Below are positions 28,501 through 38,010 of a stretch of 64,000 nucleotides of DNA, piece after piece; the stretch's first letter is position 1; every line of letters begins with the position of its first letter. The notes below the pieces were generated by a model. It searched no databases and had not been told where the DNA came from. It saw nothing but the letters and a program-made list of their open reading frames with translations. Both the position numbers and the translations under genes were made by a program. The DNA comes from Saprospiraceae bacterium (lineage in GTDB: Bacteria; Bacteroidota; Bacteroidia; Chitinophagales; Saprospiraceae): NCBI GenBank assembly GCA_022841745.1, contig JALHQW010000013.1, forward strand, positions 99,130 to 163,129, written 5' to 3'.

Positions 28501-29613
28501 TTACCAGTTAAAAGCCGCTACTTTATACTTGTTATTCATCTGCCTGCTGCAAGCCACAAATTTGCCAGCAGCAATCGTTGAATAAGTCAGGTTAAACTGC
28601 GCCGAAGAATTGAATTGACCACTTTGCACGTTCAAATTGTTGTCCGCCTGCATTTTAAAAGGAACGACAACATGAAGGTTGTTCGACGTAACGGCGCTCA
28701 ACAGGATTTTGTCGCCCGACAAACGCTGCCCGTCAATTTCTTTGAGTTGATACACAGTGTTCGTACCGGGCTTTTTGATTTCCAAATCCGTGTCCGCAAC
28801 GATGAAATTCCCGGAGTTGGTCAGTGTAAAATTGCGCAGACCAAGTTTACTGTTGCTGTCGGTGAAAAAAGCCGCCAGCACCGTCGCCGAATGGCGCACC
28901 ATTGAAATCCGTTTAACAGCACCGGTGAATTGATGGTCTCCACGCCGGGTGATGACCTTCGTATCCGAATGCACATCGAAGCAGATAACTTTCAACTGGT
29001 CGCCAGCCAGACGCACACCTGCCACAAAACGTTCCGCCGACATATTTGCCAAATCAATCTGTTCGATAGTGCCGCCGTTTTCATCGTCTTTTTTGGTCAG
29101 TGTTCCGGCTGCGTTCACCGTGAAAGTCGTCAGTCGCATATCGCCGCTCGACAGTGCTACGCCGATGGCAAAAGAACTGTTGTTCAAGCGAACAATGCCC
29201 GGCTTGTAGCTCTTGATGTCAGCGCCCGTCCAAGTGCCTTTTTGTGAGATGTTGCCGGTCGCCGAGATGTCAAAAACCGTGACTTTGATTTTGCCACCCC
29301 AACGGCTGGCAAGGATTGCACGGGTACTGCTCAACATCGCTACGTTTACCTTGGTGGCGTCGCTGATGTCGAGGTTGTCTTTCAGTGTGACATTCCCGGC
29401 GGTGGAGACCTGAAAACTGGACATCCGAATTTGGTTGCCCGGTTTTTGGAAAGCTACCACTGTTGAGCCATCTAAGCCGGAAACGGCGGCGATTTCGTAC
29501 TCATTGGAAGTGGTGTAGCTTTGAATTTGCTGCACTTGTGCAGTTGCGAAGTTTAGGCTCAGGCAAAGGATTACCAGCCCGAGGATGCGGGAAAAAAAAG
29601 AGGTTGCACACAT
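28501..29613 (-). CDS. Secreted protein of unknown function, propeller-like repeats
   Basis: The 370-aa product has a signal peptide (RILGLVILCLSLNFATAQ) and then repeating strands with an I-x-x-F-x-V/I-S/N-x-x-G-x-x-T/I pattern, for example RMSSFQVSTAGNVTLKD, KVTVFDISATGNISQKG and RLTTFTVNAAGTLTKKD, about every 50 residues. This suggests a beta-propeller of six to seven blades. No sorting domain is seen, so it may be periplasmic. I do not recognise the family. Confidence 0.75.
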   Translation of the reverse strand: MCATSFFSRILGLVILCLSLNFATAQVQQIQSYTTSNEYEIAAVSGLDGSTVVAFQKPGNQIRMSSFQVSTAGNVTLKDNLDISDATKVNVAMLSSTRAILASRWGGKIKVTVFDISATGNISQKGTWTGADIKSYKPGIVRLNNSSFAIGVALSSGDMRLTTFTVNAAGTLTKKDDENGGTIEQIDLANMSAERFVAGVRLAGDQLKVICFDVHSDTKVITRRGDHQFTGAVKRISMVRHSATVLAAFFTDSNSKLGLRNFTLTNSGNFIVADTDLEIKKPGTNTVYQLKEIDGQRLSGDKILLSAVTSNNLHVVVPFKMQADNNLNVQSGQFNSSAQFNLTYSTIAAGKFVACSRQMNNKYKVAAFNW

Positions 29614-29768
29614 GGTTGATAAGTTTTAAAGTGAAAAGAAATGGTTGAGGATGAATGATTTATCAAAGGAAGCCCAGCAATTGGGGGCCACTTTTTCTGC
29701 CAAATAAGTCCCGTTTTCCAACGATTATAATTTGTTGGAACACATCGGTCAATGACCTTTCAATGACT

Positions 29769-30494
29769 TCAACGGCCCCCTTCCGGTACTTCCCAGTTGC
29801 TGCCAAAACGCGTATCCAACGGTGGCAACTGAGGTGCTTCGGGCAGGTCAATTTTGTTCCGGCGGTTCGGGTCGGCATCTTGCCAGTTGCCGAGTTCATC
29901 CCAATAACGGAAGCGACAGGGCTCGTACAAGTTTTGCGATAGGTACTCCTCCGTGTATTTACGGCGACGCTGCTGCATTTCCTGCAAATAGCGGCTCAAT
30001 TCGGAAGTCAGCGTGATAGCTTGCGCAATGATGAGCAGGATAGGCAGCCCATCCGCCTCGTCCGCCGTCAAGTCAGCAAGTGGTTGCAGGAAATTCTGGG
30101 TGCAGTAGTCGGATAGGTTTCGTAGATCGAGTTCAAGCCCCTTGGCGTAAGTGTCTGGATAGCTGGCAATAAATTTCATTTTCTTCGGCTCCAGCATATC
30201 TGACACCACACTTTGCAAAATCGCATTGGCACGGGTGGCGCTTTGTTCGTAACCAGCTATCACCTGCCTAACTTCTTGCGCCGGGTATCGGCCAGCCTCG
30301 CTTTGTTCCTTCAATTCCTTGAAGTTGCGGGCAGTCGTTTCCAATTGCGTGCGCAGGTCGAGGAATTGTACCATGAACGTCGTTTTTTTGAAACCTTCGA
30401 GTGCTTCGTCAACTTTGGCGGGCTGTGAATGCAGTTTAATGGCTGCAAAAAAAAGTAGGATAGTAGCTATGGCTGTGCTGAATGTCGTTTTCAT
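29769..30494 (-). CDS. Secreted helical protein of unknown function
   Basis: The 241-aa product has a signal peptide (MKTTFSTAIATILLFFAAIK LHSQ) and a largely alpha-helical body with acidic and Gln-rich helices (LRTQLETTARNFKELKEQSE, LSRYLQEMQQRRRKYTEEY), followed by a short proline-rich tail (DLPEAPQLPPLDTRF). No motif is recognised. It may be expressed with its downstream neighbour, the propeller-like protein, since both are on the minus strand 155 bp apart, but no shared promoter is visible. Confidence 0.7.
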   Translation of the reverse strand: MKTTFSTAIATILLFFAAIKLHSQPAKVDEALEGFKKTTFMVQFLDLRTQLETTARNFKELKEQSEAGRYPAQEVRQVIAGYEQSATRANAILQSVVSDMLEPKKMKFIASYPDTYAKGLELDLRNLSDYCTQNFLQPLADLTADEADGLPILLIIAQAITLTSELSRYLQEMQQRRRKYTEEYLSQNLYEPCRFRYWDELGNWQDADPNRRNKIDLPEAPQLPPLDTRFGSNWEVPEGGR

Positions 30495-30862
30495 GGCGGA
30501 TGCATTTTTAGTTTTATCTTCGGAAGTGGCGGTGGGGAAGTTTTTTTTCGCTACCGCTTTTTATTACCGTTGTGATACCACAAAAGTGCAGCCCGGCGCA
30601 CCTCGTCCGCTATTTCAAGTTTTGCCCGTTTTTTAATGGTTTTGACAGGAAGGAAAGGCAAGTCGAAATTGATTTAATTGCTATTTTGATGAAAATCAGC
30701 ATTTTGTGACCATGTTTCTGATTTCACTTTTGGGAAGAAATTATAAGGAGAAGGATTTTTACCACAAAAAAAATCCCTTTCGGGCGTAACACGAAGGGAC
30801 TTTTTTACAAAACGAGCTTTAAAAGCGCTGAATATTAAAAAAAACCGCTCACTAATTATTCT
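30495..30862. other. Intergenic region, 368 bp
   Basis: No gene is seen. It contains the terminator at 30766-30806 and AT-rich sequence that should carry the promoter of the 241-aa gene. Confidence 0.5.
30766..30806 (-). terminator. Probable terminator of the lipoprotein gene
   Basis: AAAAAATCCCTT faces AAGGGACTTTTTT around a 13-base GC-rich loop, with A/T runs on both sides. It lies 57 bp past the stop of the 175-aa lipoprotein gene. Confidence 0.75.
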
Positions 30863-31390
30863 TTACGGGTTTACTTTCACCGTCAAAACATCTTCACCAT
30901 AATTTACCACTTTCACTTTTTGGTTGGAAGTAGGCACCACCCAAAACTTCAGTTCGGTGTGGTCCATAAAATCATCGCATTTGGAAACCCATTTAAAATC
31001 CTCCTTCCAATCCTCCTCGTTACAGCCAAAATCCGTCATACAGCGAATTTCGGGAATACTGGCGGTGTCCGTCAGCATCATGCTGTATTTAAACTCACCG
31101 ACTTCCAGGCGGAGGATTTTCTGTCCCGTACTGATGGTTTTGGCGCTATTCCAATTTATGTCGAAGGTTTCCAGCATTGCTAAAGTCATCTGGCTGGCAA
31201 TCCCCCCGTCGCAGGCTTGCAGCCTGATTTCCTCGCTTGCCGGGTCGTCGTACATCAGCACGTCGTCCACGACGATGAAATTGGCACAATCAATCGTAAT
31301 GGTGGCGTCAGATGTGTCATCTTCTTTTTTGCAGGAGGGAATGCAGAGAAGGAGGGCAAAGATTGGCAGGAAGACCGAAGTTTGTTTCAT
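30863..31390 (-). CDS. Lipoprotein of unknown function
   Basis: The 175-aa product carries a signal peptide with a lipobox ending in PSC-KKEDD, typical of exported Bacteroidetes lipoproteins. The mature part has six cysteines (for example IDCANF, LQACDGG, IRCMTDFGCNEED, SKCDDF), probably forming disulfides, and mainly beta structure. No family is recognised. The start at 31390 directly precedes the signal peptide. It is divergently oriented to the next gene. Confidence 0.75.
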   Translation of the reverse strand: MKQTSVFLPIFALLLCIPSCKKEDDTSDATITIDCANFIVVDDVLMYDDPASEEIRLQACDGGIASQMTLAMLETFDINWNSAKTISTGQKILRLEVGEFKYSMMLTDTASIPEIRCMTDFGCNEEDWKEDFKWVSKCDDFMDHTELKFWVVPTSNQKVKVVNYGEDVLTVKVNP

Positions 31391-31463
31391 AATGACTATT
31401 TTTGGTCATGAGAGCAAAAATATCACACAAGCAGGAAAAACTGTAGTTTTGTTTTCCGTTTAG

Positions 31464-31490
31464 TTGCTTTTACGGTTATTTTTATTTTTG
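31464..31490 (+). promoter_or_regulatory. Promoter with probable leaderless start
   Basis: TTG at 31464-31466 and TATTTTTG at 31483-31490 are 16 bases apart. The TAnnTTTG element ends only 4 bases before the ATG at 31495, which implies an mRNA with almost no leader. Confidence 0.5.
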
Positions 31491-31494
31491 CCAA

Positions 31495-32958
31495 ATGATG
31501 CAATCCACATTGATAGAGACGTTTTCCCTGCTTCGGCCAGAAGAGGTGGAGCGTTTTGACAAATTTTTGCAATCGCCATTTTTTAATGATGGCTCCTACG
31601 CCCGGGACGTGCTGGCATTGTGGCATTACCTACAAAGCAGCCCGGCGGAAGCGCTTTCTGTGGAACAAGCATACGTCGTTGTTTTCCCTAAAAAACCATT
31701 TGTAAAAGGCAAAGTAGAGGTATTGATGAGCAAGCTGCACCAATTGCTGAAACAATTTGCGGCGCAAATAACCGCCCCGGTTTTTGAAACGCCGGAAGCC
31801 GTGCGGCTAGCCGCCTTTTTTATGGAGCGGGGTGTGCCGCAACGGGCAGTAGCGGTGCTGGAAAAACTTCGGGAGGCTCAAGCCAAAAAAACCGTTCACG
31901 ATGAAGCCTATTGGATGGAGCGGTTTTTAACGGAATATCAGGCACACCGCTTAGATACTGTCCGGCAAAACAATCATCCGCATGAGCGGCTGACAGAAGC
32001 CATTCACTGTTTGCATCACAGCTATCTGGTGCAAATGCTGGAACTGCTCAACGTGCTGTTTACTGCCCGCCGGAAATTAAAAATGGATGTTTCTTTTGCT
32101 CAAAAAATGGCAGGGACCATGCCGCTGGCACTTGCCATGGCGGATACGGACACCGAGCCGCTGCTGCAACTGCTGGGCAAAGGCTTGGACTTTCTTCGGG
32201 CGCCTGATAAAAACGACATCACTGCGCTCGAAGCCTTTCACCAGGATTTGGAACGTTACGCCGATGTCCTTCCACCAAATTTGCTCAAAATGCTGTTTTC
32301 CTACGCACGAAATCACTGCACTTGGCATCACAACAATTATGGAGACACGCGATATGCGAAATTATCTGCCGCATTATTTAAGTCTTGCCTTGAACGTGGG
32401 CTGCTGCATGATAATGAAAAAATACAGGCTTCCACACTACTCAATATGGTGCAAACAGGTCTGGTGGCGGGCGAATTTGAATGGGTCAAAAAGGCGCTCG
32501 AACAATGCAAAGCGCAAATTACGGGTGTGCCAAGTCCACGGGAATTTTATTATTTAAACCTTGCTAATTATCACTATTATTTAAAAGAATATGAGCAAGC
32601 CCTCGATTTTTTGCTCGAAAGTTCGGACGACTTGTTTAATACATTGATGGCCCGTAAACTGGAAATTAAAATCTATTATGAAACGGATTCGGTGTTATTG
32701 GATAGCAAAATAGACAATTTTAAACTGTTCATTTTCAGGCAGGGAAAAAAGAACTTAGCGGAAGACATATTTATGATGAACAATGCTTTTATAGATATTC
32801 TCCGTAGTATGATAGCTTCCAAAGTTTCAACGAATCCTGATAAAGCATTTAATTTATTGGAAAAAGTAAAAACCATGCCCTTAATCGCCGAGCGGTTATG
32901 GTTGCAAATGCAACTAGAAAGATTGGCTCAAAATGCCCACCAGCTTCGACGCAGGTAA
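31495..32958 (+). CDS. Uncharacterised helical-repeat protein, paralogue of 21201-22598
   Basis: The 487-aa protein is predicted to be cytoplasmic and mostly helical. It begins MMQSTLIETFSLLRPEEVER with LQSPFFND, matching LQSPYFSR of the other copy. The aligned VFPKKPFVKGKVEVLMSKLH and KEYEQALDFLLESSDDLFN segments show that the two proteins are homologous along their whole length, though strongly diverged. The segment YLNLANYHYYLKEYEQALDF resembles a TPR unit. I do not recognise a characterised relative. The second ATG (31498) is an equally likely start. Confidence 0.75.
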   Translation: MMQSTLIETFSLLRPEEVERFDKFLQSPFFNDGSYARDVLALWHYLQSSPAEALSVEQAYVVVFPKKPFVKGKVEVLMSKLHQLLKQFAAQITAPVFETPEAVRLAAFFMERGVPQRAVAVLEKLREAQAKKTVHDEAYWMERFLTEYQAHRLDTVRQNNHPHERLTEAIHCLHHSYLVQMLELLNVLFTARRKLKMDVSFAQKMAGTMPLALAMADTDTEPLLQLLGKGLDFLRAPDKNDITALEAFHQDLERYADVLPPNLLKMLFSYARNHCTWHHNNYGDTRYAKLSAALFKSCLERGLLHDNEKIQASTLLNMVQTGLVAGEFEWVKKALEQCKAQITGVPSPREFYYLNLANYHYYLKEYEQALDFLLESSDDLFNTLMARKLEIKIYYETDSVLLDSKIDNFKLFIFRQGKKNLAEDIFMMNNAFIDILRSMIASKVSTNPDKAFNLLEKVKTMPLIAERLWLQMQLERLAQNAHQLRRR

Positions 32959-33036
32959 CCATGCGCTGCATTCTCCTCCATCTGTTGAGCTGCAATTGAC
33001 CGGGTGCCCCAAAGTCACTCGGTCAATCTCGTCCAT

Positions 33037-34983
33037 CTACACCGGCACCCGCACCCGCACCACCGTACCCACATCCCCCGCCGCCCCATCCGCATCGCTA
33101 ACAGCAATCTCATAATTCTTCCCATACAACTCATTTATCAGCCCAATCCGCCTCGCCACGTTGTCCAACCCGGCGCTCTTCTGGCGGCGCTGGCTCTCGG
33201 TCTTGATGGCCTTCGAGCGCTCCCGCCCGATGCCGTCGTCCTCGATGGTCACGGTGATGTGGTGCTCGTCCTGCTCCACCCGCACGGCGAGGTGGCCCTT
33301 GCCCTCCTTGTAGCGCAGGCCATGCCACACGGCGTTCTCGATGAACGGCTGGATGAGCATCGGCGGCACTTCGAGGTCGGGGGCGTGGGCGTTGTTCTCG
33401 AACGTGAACTCGAACTGGTCACGGAAGCGCAGGTGCTCCAGCCGCAGGTAGAGTTCGTTCAGTTCTATCTCCTCCTCGAAGGGGATGAAGTCCTTCTGAG
33501 AGTGGTCGAGCACCTTGCGCATCAGGCGGGAGAACTCGGCGAGGTACTTGTTGGCGGCCTTCTCGTCGTTCTGTGCGATGAAGCTGTTCACTGAGTTCAG
33601 GGCGTTGAAGATGAAATGCGGGTTCATCTGCGTGCGCAGCGATTTGAGTAGGAGCTTCTGGTGCGCCCGCTGTTTTTCCAGCATGTTTTTCCGAAGGAAA
33701 TAATAGAAAACTAAAGAAGCCAGCAGCAGCACGGACAGCAGCCCGATGGCGATGCGCTGGCGGCTCACCTGTGTTTGCAGCAGCTCCCGCTCCCGCTCCT
33801 CGATGTCGTAGTCCTTTTCCTTAACGTCTAGCTGGCCTTGGTTCTTCACGATTTCCACCTGTTCGGCCAGCGTGGCTTGTGCTTGCGCAATGGCCTTTTC
33901 CCGTTCGGCAGCGTAGCGCTCCATGTCGGCGAGGGCGGCGGACAGGTTGCCCTTCCGCCGGTTGATGTCCGCCGATTTCTTGAACACCTCGGAGGCCAGG
34001 GCAGCATCCGTCCGCTCGTTCACCAGCGCCTTCGAGCGGGCAATGAAACGCTCGGCTTCGGCTAATTTCTTTTCTTCTTCATAAACGGCGGCCACTTTCA
34101 GGTTGCCCGAAATTACGTCGTCGTTGGAGGCCAACGAGGCATTGCCTGCTGCGTTTTTGCTCGCTATTTCCACCTTGTCGCTCACGCCTGCAGCATCGTA
34201 GGCCAGCAGGTTCGACTGTGCCTGCTCGATGGCCTTGTAGTCGTCCTTCGACACCGGGGCGCTCCGGGGCAGGCTGTTCACGGAGTTCAGGTACGACTGC
34301 GAAGCATTCTCGAAATCGTTCTGCTGGATATAAACATTGGAGCGGCGAGCCTCGATGTTGGCCACGCCCACGCTGTCCAAAGGGTATTTTTTCTCCACCT
34401 CGTCCAACTTGGAAATGGAGGCCTGCGCATTGCCCCGCAGCAGTTCCACATCCGCCAGGCCGACCTCGCAGCGTTGGCGAAGCCCTGCGTCCCTTGATTC
34501 TTCAATGCAGATTTGGAAGCTGGTGGCGGCGGCCTTGTCATCCTTTTGGCCAAGGTAAAGCTGCCCTATTCGCTGGTGAATCGGGGCCGTGTTCATGGCA
34601 AAGGATTCCTTTTTCGAGTAGTTTTTCTTCGATTTTTTATCGGAAGGGCCGAGTGCGTTCAGCGCCTGCTGGTAGCGCTGGAGGGCGAGTTCGGGCTGGC
34701 CGATATCCTCGTAGATATTGCCGAGCAAGGTATATGCCTCGGCTTGTGCCTGCACGTCGTCGTCCTTGCGGGCATAGCGCAGCGCCTCTTCGAGCAGCTT
34801 CACGGCTTCATTCGGCGATTTTTCCCGCAGGCCACGGGCCTCGCCAAGGTAGTCACGCCGTTGTGCTCGGCTGGTTTTGCTGACTTTCTCTTCCTTCACG
34901 GCGTTGCCCTCTTTTTGCTGCGCAAAAAGGCCGCTCGACAGGGTGAACAGGAGCAGAAGGAATATGTGGCGTAGGAGTTTCAT
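33037..34983 (-). CDS. TPR-containing LytS-type sensor histidine kinase
   Basis: The 648-aa product has a signal-like N-terminus (MKLLRHIFLLLLFTLSSGLF), TPR repeats (about residues 30-360; for example AQAEAYTLLGNIYEDIGQPE), a coiled coil, one transmembrane segment (IAIGLLSVLLLASLVFYYFL) and a His_kinase/HATPase core. The H box is QMNPHFIFNALNSVNSFIA; the ATP-binding part has PPMLIQPFIENAVWHGL and IEDDGIGRERSK. The start at 34983 places the signal peptide first. This layout is usual for Bacteroidetes kinases that work with LytTR regulators, so the regulator at 25431 is a candidate partner, although 7 kb of other genes lie between. Confidence 0.9.
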   Translation of the reverse strand: MKLLRHIFLLLLFTLSSGLFAQQKEGNAVKEEKVSKTSRAQRRDYLGEARGLREKSPNEAVKLLEEALRYARKDDDVQAQAEAYTLLGNIYEDIGQPELALQRYQQALNALGPSDKKSKKNYSKKESFAMNTAPIHQRIGQLYLGQKDDKAAATSFQICIEESRDAGLRQRCEVGLADVELLRGNAQASISKLDEVEKKYPLDSVGVANIEARRSNVYIQQNDFENASQSYLNSVNSLPRSAPVSKDDYKAIEQAQSNLLAYDAAGVSDKVEIASKNAAGNASLASNDDVISGNLKVAAVYEEEKKLAEAERFIARSKALVNERTDAALASEVFKKSADINRRKGNLSAALADMERYAAEREKAIAQAQATLAEQVEIVKNQGQLDVKEKDYDIEERERELLQTQVSRQRIAIGLLSVLLLASLVFYYFLRKNMLEKQRAHQKLLLKSLRTQMNPHFIFNALNSVNSFIAQNDEKAANKYLAEFSRLMRKVLDHSQKDFIPFEEEIELNELYLRLEHLRFRDQFEFTFENNAHAPDLEVPPMLIQPFIENAVWHGLRYKEGKGHLAVRVEQDEHHITVTIEDDGIGRERSKAIKTESQRRQKSAGLDNVARRIGLINELYGKNYEIAVSDADGAAGDVGTVVRVRVPV

Positions 34984-35248
34984 GTCTTTTTCACGCAACG
35001 CCGCCACGAACGCAAGGTTTTCGGAGTCGTAGCGCTCGTAGCGGCGTTGCGTGATTTATCAAAGAGGGCGAAAGATACGCCATTTTTCACACGCTGTTTT
35101 TCGATGAAAAAAGACGGGGCATTGCGAAAAGCACGTTCACCAAGTCATCTGGCCTGTTCACCCATTGGGCAAGCGTGGTGGCTAAGTATAGGTTTTTTTC
35201 AAAAATTTTTGGGGAGACATTTGGAGCATAATCAGTCTTGACCGCCAC

Positions 35249-35364
35249 CCACCCCTGACCCCTGAAGGGGAACCCACGGACGCAATAGCCTCGGAACTTC
35301 AAAAAGGTGAATTTTCCGATGAAAAAACGAGCGTAGGTTCCCCTTTAGGGGTCAGGGGTGGGCT
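35249..35364. repeat. Inverted repeat, about 28-bp arms
   Basis: CCACCCCTGACCCCTGAAGG (35249-35268) plus GGAACCC faces GGTTCCCCTTTAGGGGTCAG (35336-35355) plus GGGTGGGC, separated by about 55 bases. It lies in the 0.4-kb gap between the divergent kinase and VWA genes, which otherwise shows no gene. Confidence 0.8.
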
Positions 35365-35390
35365 GGGGGTCAGGAACAAAACTTCATCCA

Positions 35391-36569
35391 ATGCTCAACG
35401 CAAAACAGTTCACCATCGCACTGACCGCCGGCCTTTGCATCTGGCTTGGCAGTTCGCACAGCAAACCGCTGCTCTCCCTCATCCCCCGTTTTGGCTACCA
35501 AACGGCTGCCGCTCCCGACCCCGTGGCAGCCGGCCCCAACACCATCCAGGTCGCCCTGTTGCTCGACACCAGCAGTTCCATGGACGGCCTCATCGAGCAG
35601 GCCAAATCGCAGCTCTGGAAAATCCTCAACGAGCTGAATAGGATGCGCAAGAACGGCGAAATGCCCAACCTCGAAGTGGCCCTGTACGAGTACGGCAATT
35701 CGGGTCGCCGCTCCTCCCGGCAGTTTGAAATCAACCAGCTTTCCGGCTTCACAACGGACATGGACCTGATTTCCCAAAAGCTGTTCTCGCTCACCACCAA
35801 CGGCGGCGACGAGTTTTGCGGAGCGGCCATCAAAACCTCCCTCGATGAACTGGCATGGAAACAGGGCGAAGGACTTCGCATCATCTATGTCGCTGGCAAT
35901 GAGCCATTTACACAAGGTCATGTGGATTTTCGCTCGGCTTGCGCCAACGCCGTGGAGCGGGGCATCATCGTGAACACCATCCACTGCGGCAACTGCGAGG
36001 AGGGGATTAGTGGCCAGTGGCTCGCTGGCGCAAAAGCAGGCAAGGGCGAGTACAACTGCATCAACCAAGACCAGCGCACGGTCTATATCCAGACGCCCTA
36101 CGACGACCAAATCAATGCGCTGAACGCTCAATTGAACGATACCTATGTCCCCATGGGGCAGAAGGGCAAGGAAAAAAAGGAAAACCAATACGTACAGGAC
36201 AGCAACGCCGCCACCTACGACAAAGCCAACGCTGCCGAGCGTTCCGCCTTCAAGTCCTCCAAAAACTACAAGGCCGAGGACTGGGACCTCGTGGATGCCT
36301 ATAAAAAGGACAAGAAAGTGGTGGAAAAACGGGCCGAAATGCCAGCAGACATGCAGGATTTGAGCATCGAGGAGATGGAGCGCCGCATCGAGGCCATCAG
36401 CGCCCGACGGGAGGCCGTGCAACAGCAGATGCAGCAGTTGGACGTGCAGCGCCGCCAATACATCGAGCAGCAGCAAAGCCAAACAGGCAAGGATGACTTG
36501 GGCAATTCCATCTTGCAATCGCTGCGGAAGCAGGCGGGGGAGAAGGGGTTTGAGGTGGAGAAGATGTAA
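35391..36569 (+). CDS. VWA domain protein, secreted
   Basis: The 392-aa product begins MLNAKQFTIALTAGLCIWLG, an N-terminal signal or anchor. A von Willebrand factor A domain follows, with the MIDAS motif DTSSSMDG (VALLLDTSSSMDGLIEQAKS) and TTNGGDEFCGAAIKTSLDEL supplying the conserved later residues. The C-terminal third is a charged coiled coil (DLSIEEMERRIEAISARREA) followed by a Gln-rich segment. The domain binds metal and usually mediates protein-protein contact. The start at 35391 removes a non-conserved upstream extension inside the inverted repeat. Confidence 0.85.
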   Translation: MLNAKQFTIALTAGLCIWLGSSHSKPLLSLIPRFGYQTAAAPDPVAAGPNTIQVALLLDTSSSMDGLIEQAKSQLWKILNELNRMRKNGEMPNLEVALYEYGNSGRRSSRQFEINQLSGFTTDMDLISQKLFSLTTNGGDEFCGAAIKTSLDELAWKQGEGLRIIYVAGNEPFTQGHVDFRSACANAVERGIIVNTIHCGNCEEGISGQWLAGAKAGKGEYNCINQDQRTVYIQTPYDDQINALNAQLNDTYVPMGQKGKEKKENQYVQDSNAATYDKANAAERSAFKSSKNYKAEDWDLVDAYKKDKKVVEKRAEMPADMQDLSIEEMERRIEAISARREAVQQQMQQLDVQRRQYIEQQQSQTGKDDLGNSILQSLRKQAGEKGFEVEKM

Positions 36570-36621
36570 GAGGGTGAGAGGGTGAGAGGGTGAGAGGGTG
36601 AGAGGGTGAGAGGGTGAGAGG
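36570..36621. repeat. Short tandem repeat, 8-bp unit
   Basis: About six copies of GAGGGTGA follow the VWA stop codon immediately. Slippage could vary the copy number between strains. Confidence 0.9.
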
Positions 36622-36689
36622 GGCATTATAGATGAACGCATTTGAAATTGATAGCAGTCACCAATGAGAAAGGAGGGACCCTTTCCACA

Positions 36690-38010
36690 GTTTTGTGTAA
36701 ACGTGAATTTTCACCATGTGAGTCAAAGGCGGCAACGGTCGCCAAAGATAATCAAAAATTGCTGGAGGATGAGCCCCCAGTTTTTTATGGGCATGGTCCA
36801 CTTTCGCTCTATGTTTTCAACGGCCATATAGACCACCTTAAAGGCGGCATCATCGTGCGGGAAGATGGTCTTCGTCTTGGTAAACTTCCGAACGCCGCTG
36901 TTCAGGCTCTCGATGATGTTGGTGGTGTAGATGATGTGCCGGATTTCCGGCGGGAACTCCAGGAACACGACCAGTTCCGCCCAGTTCGAGCGCCAGCTCT
37001 TGATGGCATAGGCATATTTTGCGCCCCATTTCTTGTCGAAGCGGTCCAGCGCCTCGGATGCCGCCTTCTCGTTGGCGACGCTGTAGACCTCCCGCAGGTC
37101 GGCGGCGAATTCCCGCCGTTCGTTCCAAGGGACGAACTTGCAGGAGTTGCGGATCTGGTGGACGATGCACAACTGGGTCAGTGCCAGCGTGAAGGCAGCT
37201 TTGATGGCCTGGGTCAGGCCGGTGAGGTTGTCCGTGCAGGCGATGAAGATGTCTTCGACGCCCCTGGCCTTGAGGTCGCCCAGGACGCTGAGCCAGAAGG
37301 TGGCGCTCTCCGTCTCGCTGACCCACATGCCCAAGACCTCCTTTAAGCCTTGGTTGTTCAGCCCGATGACGAGGTAGACGGTCTTGTCCACTATCTTGGA
37401 GTTGTGGCGGACCTTGAGCCGGATGCCGTCCATCCAGACGATAAAGTAGACCTTTTCCAAGGGGCGGTTCTGCCAGGCCCTGATGTTGTCGAGCAGCTTG
37501 TTGGTGATGTTGGAAACGGTGCTGGCCGAAACAGAAACACCGTACACCTCGGCGACTTGCTGTTCGATGTCGGGCGTGGTCATGCCCCGGCTGTACATCC
37601 CGATGATGGCGTCTTCCAGTTTGTCCGTCATGCGGCTGTGCTTGGGGATGACGCCCGGCTCAAAGCTGCCCTTGCGGTCACGGGGGATGGCGAGTGTCAG
37701 GTCCCCCACGCTCTCTGTTTTGACAGTTTTGGCAAAAGTGCCATTGCGGGAATTGCCGCTGTTGTAGCCCTCGACCGAGTGCTTCTCGTAGCCAAGGTGC
37801 TCGTCCAGCTCGGCTTGAAGTATGGCTTCGATGCCTTGCTTGAAAAGTGTTTGAAAGAACCCTTGGAACTGTTCCTTGTTCTTGAATTGCTTGAAAAAAT
37901 CCTTTGGAAGGATGGGTTGTTCAACTTCTTTTTTCATGGTGTGAATGTTTTGATGGTAAAGGTATTTTGCCTCCTTTTCTTCACACGGAAAAAATCAGTT
38001 TACACAAAAT
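36690..38010. mobile_element. IS256-family insertion sequence
   Basis: One transposase gene is flanked by imperfect inverted repeats: TTTTGTGTAAAC at 36691-36702 and its complement GTTTACACAAAA at 37998-38009, with weaker similarity continuing inward. Exact ends are uncertain by a few bases, and I could not see an exact target duplication. An outer, unrelated inverted repeat also flanks it (36653-36677 and 38081-38104). Confidence 0.8.
36723..37937 (-). CDS. IS256-family transposase
   Basis: The 404-aa product is a full-length mutator-type DDE transposase. The catalytic residues are visible: D170 (YFIVWMDGIRLKV), D236 (IFIACTDNLTGL) and E343 (TTNIIESLNSGVRK). The C-x2-H motif follows the second Asp (LCIVHQIRNS). 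The N-terminal part with EHLGYEKHSVEGYNSGNSRN is the typical zinc-finger-like DNA-binding region. No frameshift or stop is seen, so the element may be active. Confidence 0.95.
   Translation of the reverse strand: MKKEVEQPILPKDFFKQFKNKEQFQGFFQTLFKQGIEAILQAELDEHLGYEKHSVEGYNSGNSRNGTFAKTVKTESVGDLTLAIPRDRKGSFEPGVIPKHSRMTDKLEDAIIGMYSRGMTTPDIEQQVAEVYGVSVSASTVSNITNKLLDNIRAWQNRPLEKVYFIVWMDGIRLKVRHNSKIVDKTVYLVIGLNNQGLKEVLGMWVSETESATFWLSVLGDLKARGVEDIFIACTDNLTGLTQAIKAAFTLALTQLCIVHQIRNSCKFVPWNERREFAADLREVYSVANEKAASEALDRFDKKWGAKYAYAIKSWRSNWAELVVFLEFPPEIRHIIYTTNIIESLNSGVRKFTKTKTIFPHDDAAFKVVYMAVENIERKWTMPIKNWGLILQQFLIIFGDRCRL

Noticed and set aside
35370..36641. A 423-codon minus-strand frame
   Set aside because: It is antisense to the VWA gene with its clear MIDAS motif and includes the tandem repeat, so it is a shadow.
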